Source of the DNA: Microcystis aeruginosa W13-11 | Lineage (GTDB): Bacteria; Cyanobacteriota; Cyanobacteriia; Cyanobacteriales; Microcystaceae | Direction of reading: 5' to 3' | Length of the DNA: 10,245 nucleotides | NCBI GenBank assembly: GCA_009995705.1 | Contig: JAADBR010000147.1 | Span: 1 to 10,245 of the forward strand | In this document: positions 6,445 to 10,245 of the stretch, piece by piece | Layout of the letters: each line of letters starts with the position of its first letter | Position numbering within the stretch: position 1 is the first letter of the stretch | Notes under the pieces: generated by a model | Told to the model about the DNA's origin: nothing | Seen by the model: the letters and a program-made list of their open reading frames with translations, nothing else | The model's database searches: none | Translations under genes and position numbers: made by a program

Positions 6445-6924
6445 ATGTTAAGCAGAGTGTCACAATTAATAGCGATTAGTTTGCTGTGTTTAGTGGGCTG
6501 CTCTGGACGAGCTAGTAATAATAATGAACCTGCTTTCCCCAAAAAGACAAGCGTAACTGAGTCTGAGCTATCTGGTTGTTGGTCTCAAAGGTTGGGAGTG
6601 GGTGGTACATTATTGAAAAATACATATACCCTTGAATCAGGAGGTAATTACACTCGAAGAAGTAAATACACCGTTGGCCCACCTGAAGCTGTTTCTCTTC
6701 CCGAAGCTGTTTTCTTTGGAAAATGGATTATTGATAATGAGTATGTCAAAATCAAAGAGAGTCAAGACGATGCAGAAAAAACCATAACCCTGAAGGTGAT
6801 TTCAAACCAGGAACTGAAACTTCTAGGATCAAGCTCAAATGCTTTATTGTTAAGTGTGATCGCCATCTTTGTTGTTCAGGGTAAAATAGAGGGGTTAATT
6901 TTGAAATCGAGGTCATGCCGATGA
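6445..6924 (+). CDS. Small lipoprotein with a damaged 3' end
   Basis: 159 residues as read. A lipoprotein signal peptide covers residues 1-18 with lipobox LVGC (C19 lipidated). The mature part (SELSGCWSQRLGVGGTLLKNTYTLESGGNYTRRSKYTV...FGKWIIDNEYVKI) resembles small beta-rich secreted proteins of the lipocalin-like kind, but I cannot name a family. The last 25 or so codons are probably not native. 6857-6872 (GATCGCCATCTTTGT) resembles the short interspersed repeat at 2366 and 3216, and from about 6878 the sequence matches the leader of the partner/protease pair at 3402-3443. The ORF ends only by chance in ATGA with the next gene. Best read as a gene truncated when the third pair arrived. Confidence 0.7.
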   Translation: MLSRVSQLIAISLLCLVGCSGRASNNNEPAFPKKTSVTESELSGCWSQRLGVGGTLLKNTYTLESGGNYTRRSKYTVGPPEAVSLPEAVFFGKWIIDNEYVKIKESQDDAEKTITLKVISNQELKLLGSSSNALLLSVIAIFVVQGKIEGLILKSRSCR

Positions 6925-7196
6925 CAGTCCGCCAACGACGTTACAGCAAAGAGGAGATAGCCCAACGCGGGCAAGAACTTTATGAGTCTGGCATTCGACA
7001 GCAAGTCGAAGCTGGCAACGAGGGCAAAATCCTAGCGATCGACATCGAAACCGGAAATTTTGAGGTTGATGAAACGGTCGTAGCTGCAACTAATCGGCTG
7101 TTTGAGCGCAATCCCGATGCCCAGCCTTTTGGAATTCGGATTGGACATCGCGCCGTTTATCACTTTGGTTCGCGGAGTTTGAAGAAGGGTCAATGA
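6921..7196 (+). CDS. Small partner protein of the aspartyl protease (candidate antitoxin), copy 3
   Basis: 91 residues. MTVRQRRYSKEEIAQRGQELYESGIRQQVEAGNEGKILAID... aligns end to end with the protein at 3443, with strongest conservation in the basic N-terminus and in the GKI-AID-ETG-FEVD and IRIGHRAVYHFGSR segments. The start is ATG 6921, not 6915: GAGG (6909-6912) is 8 nt before 6921 but only 2 nt before 6915, and 6921 matches the start and ribosome-site spacing of the copy at 3443. It overlaps the intact protease gene as ATGA (7193-7196). The antitoxin or partner role is inferred from architecture only. Confidence 0.82.
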   Translation: MTVRQRRYSKEEIAQRGQELYESGIRQQVEAGNEGKILAIDIETGNFEVDETVVAATNRLFERNPDAQPFGIRIGHRAVYHFGSRSLKKGQ

Positions 7197-7561
7197 TATA
7201 TGGAGTGGTGAATTTGCGTCGGGAAGCCACGCTTTCCCTTGTTATTGGTAATTCATCTGGTCAAAGAGAATTCATCAATACCGTGATTGATACAGGGTTT
7301 GATGGCTTTCTGTCTTTACCCTCTGAAATCATTGTTCGTCTTGGATTGCCTTGGACGATTGCCAACCCAGCAACTCTGGGGGATGGTAGCGAAGTCTTGT
7401 TTGATTTTTACACCGCAACAGTCATTTGGGATGGGCAGTACCGTGAGGTCGATATTGCATCATCAGAGACAGAACCGCTCCTCGGAATGGCGATGCTCTA
7501 CGGCTATCGATTGCAGGTTGATAATGTTGAGGGCGGTATCGTAAAAATTGAAGCCTTGTGA
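7193..7561 (+). CDS. Small clan AA (retropepsin-like) aspartyl protease, copy 3
   Basis: 122 residues with catalytic D33-T-G-F (TVIDTGFDGFLSLP), then LGDGSEVLFDFYTATVIWDG and EPLLGMAMLYGYRL near the C-terminus. All motifs of the family are intact, so together with copy 1 this is a working enzyme by sequence, expected to dimerise. Co-translated with the partner gene via ATGA. Its closest relative in the window is the gene at 17-385 (same length, alignable without gaps). Confidence 0.88.
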   Translation: MIYGVVNLRREATLSLVIGNSSGQREFINTVIDTGFDGFLSLPSEIIVRLGLPWTIANPATLGDGSEVLFDFYTATVIWDGQYREVDIASSETEPLLGMAMLYGYRLQVDNVEGGIVKIEAL

Positions 7562-7590
7562 TCCTTGTTAGAAGCGATCGGCGAGGCACG

Positions 7591-7676
7591 GTCTAACAAC
7601 ACAGTGGAGCGGACGGTATAAAATTTTTGCGCTTCGTTTTGGTCATATCTGCCGCCGCTCACTTTAGCCGTTATAC
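7591..7676 (+). other. attC-like recombination site (86 bp)
   Basis: GTCTAAC (7591-7597, exact RYYYAAC) and GTTATAC (7670-7676). The left arm AGTGGAGCGG pairs with the right arm CCGCTCACT with one extrahelical G, the same plan as the sites at 4085 and 6329. The right arm closely resembles that of 4085-4170. Lies 30 nt after the protease stop. Confidence 0.72.
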
Positions 7677-7744
7677 TGAATCGGTTTTTAATAGCATGAT
7701 TAACTGCCAATCCCACTTGAAAAACCCGCTCCCTTCTCCCCACT
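7670..7744 (+). repeat. Dispersed cassette-leader repeat, copy 3 (truncated)
   Basis: 75 bp nearly identical to the start of copies 1, 2 and 4, from GTTATACTGAATC to CTCCCCACT. It then breaks off into unrelated sequence (TCCCACTCTCC...). The region from 7745 to 7935 holds no gene, clear promoter or terminator that I can see. Confidence 0.9.
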
Positions 7745-7935
7745 TCCCACTCTCCTATACCTTTTAAACAGGATTTAGTATGACTATCTAAATTACTCGT
7801 TAAGACTGTCTATGAGTAGGGAGCAGGGAGAAAAAACCTGACTACTGATAGCGGTTGGCTATTTCGTATTGGACAAAACAATTGGGGAATCCTTCAGTGA
7901 TGGCTGTAAAATACGCGTTAGTGAACGCAGCTCTC

Positions 7936-7941
7936 AGGAGG
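7936..7941 (+). promoter_or_regulatory. Strong ribosome binding site deciding the DUF433 start
   Basis: AGGAGG, a perfect Shine-Dalgarno sequence, 8 nt before ATG 7950. The longer reading from a TTG at 7869 has no such site and adds residues outside the DUF433 domain. Confidence 0.85.
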
Positions 7942-7949
7942 CTTTGGCT

Positions 7950-8324
7950 ATGACGCTCGCATCTAATGGAAAAACTGATATTATTCGTACAGAGCGAGGA
8001 TTAACGATCGCAGGAACCCGCATCACCCTCTACGATGTGATGGATTATGTGACTGCTCAATATCCACCTAAGTTCATTCAGGGATTATTTGATCTGACGG
8101 AAGAGCAGATTAACACTGCCCTGGCTTATATTGAGGCTAATCGTGCGGATGTAGAAGCTGAATACCAGCAAGTTCTCAAAGAAGCTGAAGAACTCCGACA
8201 ATATTATGAAGAGCAAAATCGTGAGCGAGTTGCCCGTATTGCTGCTAAGCCGCCAAAACCAGGCACAGAAGCCATTCGAGCCAAACTTCAAGCGGAAAAA
8301 GCCAAGTTGGCATCACGGGCATGA
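7950..8324 (+). CDS. DUF433-domain antitoxin
   Basis: 124 residues. The DUF433 domain covers about residues 10-70 (IIRTERGLTIAGTRITLYDVMDYV...PPKFIQGLFDLTEEQINTALAYIEANR). DUF433 is a short helix-turn-helix-like domain found in antitoxins partnered with PIN-like toxins. It is followed by a charged helix, probably coiled coil (64-95: YQQVLKEAEELRQYYEEQNRERVA), and a Lys/Ala/Pro-rich tail. The last codons overlap the next gene as ATGA (8321-8324). Likely binds the toxin and represses its own operon, by family analogy. Confidence 0.87.
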   Translation: MTLASNGKTDIIRTERGLTIAGTRITLYDVMDYVTAQYPPKFIQGLFDLTEEQINTALAYIEANRADVEAEYQQVLKEAEELRQYYEEQNRERVARIAAKPPKPGTEAIRAKLQAEKAKLASRA

Positions 8325-8716
8325 ATTTTCTAGTTGATCATAACTTACGAGGGCATTCTGTTGTCCTCGCCGGGAGACTTGCTGCCAGTGGTTGGCTTGA
8401 CTTGATCTCGATTCGTTTTATTCTGTTTGAAGAAGTTGGGTTAGCTGTCACGAGCGATGATCGCGTTGTTTGGCGGTATGCCCAAGCCAATCAGATGATC
8501 CTGATCACCGCTAACCGAAGTATGAAAGGCAAAGATTCTCTAGAGCAAGTGATGCGGGAGGAAAATACCCCCACATCATTACCTGTTGTGACAATCGCTA
8601 ATATTGAGCGACTACTTGCCGAGCCAGATTATCGCGATCGTTGCGTTAATCGTTTGGTTGATATTGTAGTTGATATTGAAGATTATCAAGGCGCAAGACG
8701 CATTTTCATTCCGTGA
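8321..8716 (+). CDS. PIN-like (DUF5615/Mut7-C-like) toxin
   Basis: 131 residues. The N-terminal MNFLVDHNLRGH carries the first acidic residue (D6), as in LxDxNL starts of DUF5615-type PIN relatives. SDDRVVWRYAQANQMILITANRSMKGKDS (45-73) matches the 'D--il--A-----vliT-N' core that ends the family's active site. It is longer than the usual DUF5615 protein because of an extra C-terminal half (SLPVVTIANIERLL...DIEDYQGARRIFIP). Pairing with DUF433 through ATGA is the standard arrangement. Nuclease activity is inferred from the fold; the exact acidic set is less complete than in the PIN toxin at 2479. Confidence 0.75.
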   Translation: MNFLVDHNLRGHSVVLAGRLAASGWLDLISIRFILFEEVGLAVTSDDRVVWRYAQANQMILITANRSMKGKDSLEQVMREENTPTSLPVVTIANIERLLAEPDYRDRCVNRLVDIVVDIEDYQGARRIFIP

Positions 8717-8760
8717 CGCGCCGAATGCTAGAGCCGTTGAAGTCTATCTGTAGGGACACG

Positions 8761-8780
8761 GCATAACGGGTTCGTTATAC
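8761..8780 (+). repeat. Collapsed attC-like site (20 bp)
   Basis: GCATAACGGGTTCGTTATAC: ATAACG and CGTTAT form a 6-bp stem with a GGTT loop, and the right half is the same GTTATAC core that starts each repeat copy. It is the same length as the sites at 412 and 3144, but the left core is poor (GCATAAC). Probably another remnant. Confidence 0.4.
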
Positions 8781-9142
8781 TGAATCGGTTTTTAATAGCA
8801 TGATTAACTGCCAATCCCACTTGAAAAACCCGCTCCTTTCTCCCCACTGCTGTAACAAAAAACAACTATCTCCCAATTGCGATCGCTAAAAGTCGAATAA
8901 TTATAAATTTTTGTCAATGGGTGCGGTCAGATCGAAGAATCATCGCTAGAATGAGCCTAATTGTCAGGAATTCAGTTAGACAAGGTTTTTGGCAATATGC
9001 TAATCTGGCCAACAGGCTTTTGGGCGTGATAGAGGGAAAAGTTCTGGCGATTGCGCCTAAATGAAGTGTTATACAGAAAATTGACCCATATCGTTACTCT
9101 GGAGAGTTTTATACGGAAAGTTGACCTCTAATATGTAGTTAG
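8774..9142 (+). repeat. Dispersed cassette-leader repeat, copy 4 (369 bp)
   Basis: Full-length and uninterrupted, with the same ends and the same length as copy 2. It keeps the 40-bp-spaced direct repeat (GAAAATTGACC at 9076-9086 and GAAAGTTGACC at 9116-9126). A TCTAAT at 9127-9132 aligns with the TATAAT of copy 2. It ends 17 nt before the next start codon and fills the whole gene-free stretch, so any promoter for that gene must lie in the repeat or just after it. Confidence 0.9.
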
Positions 9143-9159
9143 AAAATACAACAATGTAA

Positions 9160-10077
9160 ATGATCAGTATATTCTATTCATGGCAATCTGACTTACCTGA
9201 GACACGAGCATTTATTGGAGATGCATTAAGGAAAAGTGCCAAGGACATCAATAACAGCGAGGACATTACTACACCGCTCAGAGTGGATCACGATACAAAT
9301 CAGGTTGCTGGATGGCCAGAAATAACATCGACTATACTAGATAAGATTGAAAAATGCGATATTTTTGTTGCTGACATTACACCCATAACTAGCCATGAAA
9401 CTGGTTCTCGAGTATGTCCCAATCCAAACGTCTTATTCGAACTAGGATATGCGCTTGCCACGGGGATGAGACGAACTCGAATTATCTGCGTCGTGAACAC
9501 ATTTCACATCCCAGATCAAAACATTAATCACCTACCGTTTGATATAAGGGGCAGCAGGCCTCTTCAATACTCTCTGGCTCCAAAGGTTGATCGGGGTGTT
9601 AGGTCAGGGGTCGAAGATATTGAAAAGAGTAAAATCAGATCCGCTTTTATAAAAAATATGTCGTTGGCGATACGTCGAGTAATCCAGGCGGTTGACGAAC
9701 ATAAAAGAAAAAACGAGTTACGAATAAAACCACATTTAGCAGTTGAAGGAAATCGCTACCAAGTGGTGATTGATTGCATAAATGATGTACCTTTTCAATT
9801 TGAATCCATTGTAAAAGAATCCAATAATAATATAATCACTGGCATTCCGTTGGGCATGACTTCAATTGATCCCAAAGGAGAGAAGGTAGTGCGATTTAAG
9901 TCAAGTGAGTTCAATAAAAGAATAACCGAAAATAATATCATTATCCTTTTTGGTAAATTTTCACATATACAGACGGACAAAAGGCCTGTCCCAGAGATTC
10001 ATGATTTTGAAGTGCATTATGAGCTTCGTGACGGCAAAGCGATCGAAATACAAAGGGTTCAGCCTGATGTCGGCTAA
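9160..10077 (+). CDS. TIR-like / nucleoside-deoxyribosyltransferase-like (STALD-fold) protein
   Basis: 305 residues in two parts. Residues 1-140 look like a TIR/STALD nucleotide-binding fold: ISIFYSWQSDLPETRAFI at the first strand, CDIFVADITPIT (66-77), then PNPNVLFELGYALATG (88-102), where E94 is the candidate catalytic glutamate as in TIR NADases and deoxyribosyltransferases, followed by RTRIICVVN. Residues 190-305 are beta-rich (HLAVEGNRYQVVIDCIND...FEVHYELRDGKAIEIQRV) and may sense or bind a ligand or partner. No signal peptide or membrane helix, so cytosolic. No Shine-Dalgarno sequence is seen before ATG 9160. TIR-like proteins in such islands often deplete NAD+ in phage defence; that role here is inference, and a single-gene system would be implied since no partner lies next to it. 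Confidence 0.72.
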   Translation: MISIFYSWQSDLPETRAFIGDALRKSAKDINNSEDITTPLRVDHDTNQVAGWPEITSTILDKIEKCDIFVADITPITSHETGSRVCPNPNVLFELGYALATGMRRTRIICVVNTFHIPDQNINHLPFDIRGSRPLQYSLAPKVDRGVRSGVEDIEKSKIRSAFIKNMSLAIRRVIQAVDEHKRKNELRIKPHLAVEGNRYQVVIDCINDVPFQFESIVKESNNNIITGIPLGMTSIDPKGEKVVRFKSSEFNKRITENNIIILFGKFSHIQTDKRPVPEIHDFEVHYELRDGKAIEIQRVQPDVG

Positions 10078-10102
10078 GCACATCAAATGCGGACTAACAA
10101 TT

Positions 10103-10129
10103 GCGGTCGCCGCTCTTGTAGGGTGCGTT
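10103..10129. repeat. Short interspersed repeat ending GTAGGGTGCGTT, copy 3
   Basis: GCGGTCGCCGCTCTTG then TAGGGTGCGTT, about three differences from the copies at 2366 and 3216. It follows a GACTAACAATTGC stretch (10092-10104) that resembles an attC left arm, again with no right arm, the same arrangement as after 2335. Confidence 0.65.
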
Positions 10130-10165
10130 CCCCAGCAATTCTCATTTTGAAAACAAAAGAAGATA

Positions 10166-10214
10166 AAGTTCTCTTGTTCACATAGAGAACTTCTGTCTAA
10201 TTATCATTTTTTTT
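10166..10214 (+). terminator. Possible transcription terminator
   Basis: AAGTTCTCT (10166-10174) and AGAGAACTT (10184-10192) form a perfect 9-bp stem with a 9-nt loop. An 8-base T-run follows at 10207-10214, but 14 nt away, farther than ideal. A second AT-rich inverted repeat, ATTATC/GATAAT (10200-10223), encloses the T-run. May end transcription of the TIR-like gene; spacing makes this uncertain. Confidence 0.4.
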
Positions 10215-10245
10215 CAAGATAATCATCATAATTAGCTTCAAGAGA

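Noticed and set aside
7287..7544. ORF in another frame inside protease copy 3
   Set aside because: It is entirely within a gene with clear protease motifs, and its product shows no domain.
7869..7949. Upstream TTG start extending the DUF433 protein by 27 residues
   Set aside because: AGGAGG sits 8 nt before ATG 7950 and the extra residues lie outside the domain.
425..9142. Recurring repeats as a possible CRISPR array
   Set aside because: The copies are kilobases apart, hundreds of bases long and not separated by uniform spacers; no cas genes are present.

Overview
The window looks like accessory DNA from a cyanobacterium, probably filamentous. HIP1-type GCGATCGC octamers recur in the spacers (near 2366, 3216, 4269 and 8879). 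The genes belong to families common in cyanobacterial toxin-antitoxin (TA) islands: PIN, DUF433, a DUF5615-like PIN relative, and small clan AA aspartyl proteases. All real genes are on the + strand. There is no rRNA, tRNA or CRISPR array, and no integrase or transposase gene.

Layout. (1) 1-385: the end of a small partner gene and an aspartyl protease. (2) 425-973: a long dispersed repeat interrupted by a MITE-like insertion. (3) 1163-2335: a secreted or membrane-anchored periplasmic-binding-protein-like sensor. (4) 2479-3149: a PIN toxin and its antitoxin. (5) 3443-4090: a second partner/protease pair whose protease is broken by a frameshift and a nonsense codon. (6) 4164-4532: repeat copy 2, which carries a good SigA-type promoter, then 4574-6281: a small glycine-rich hydrophobic protein overlapping a zinc metalloprotease gene. 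(7) 6445-7561: a lipoprotein gene with a damaged 3' end running into a third, intact partner/protease pair. (8) 7670-7744: a truncated repeat copy, then 7950-8716: a DUF433/PIN-like pair. (9) 8774-9142: repeat copy 4, then 9160-10077: a TIR-like (STALD-fold) protein.

The genes are separated by sites that read as integron attC recombination sites: RYYYAAC-like and GTTRRRY-like ends, imperfectly paired arms and a single extrahelical G in the left arm. Three are full length (4085-4170, 6329-6416, 7591-7676). Three look like collapsed 20-bp remnants (412-431, 3144-3163, 8761-8780). The dispersed repeat always begins exactly at the right-hand core (GTTATAC) of such a site, and its three long copies end at the same TAGTTAG, upstream of a non-TA gene or gene pair. 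The region therefore resembles an integrase-less attC cassette cluster (CALIN-like) of TA and probable defence genes, in which cassettes share a common leader that may act as a promoter.

The most interesting candidates are the metalloprotease plus small hydrophobic protein (possibly a protease-controlled membrane effector), the triplicated partner/aspartyl-protease pair (a TA-like module) and the TIR-like protein. All functional roles are inferred from motifs and context.
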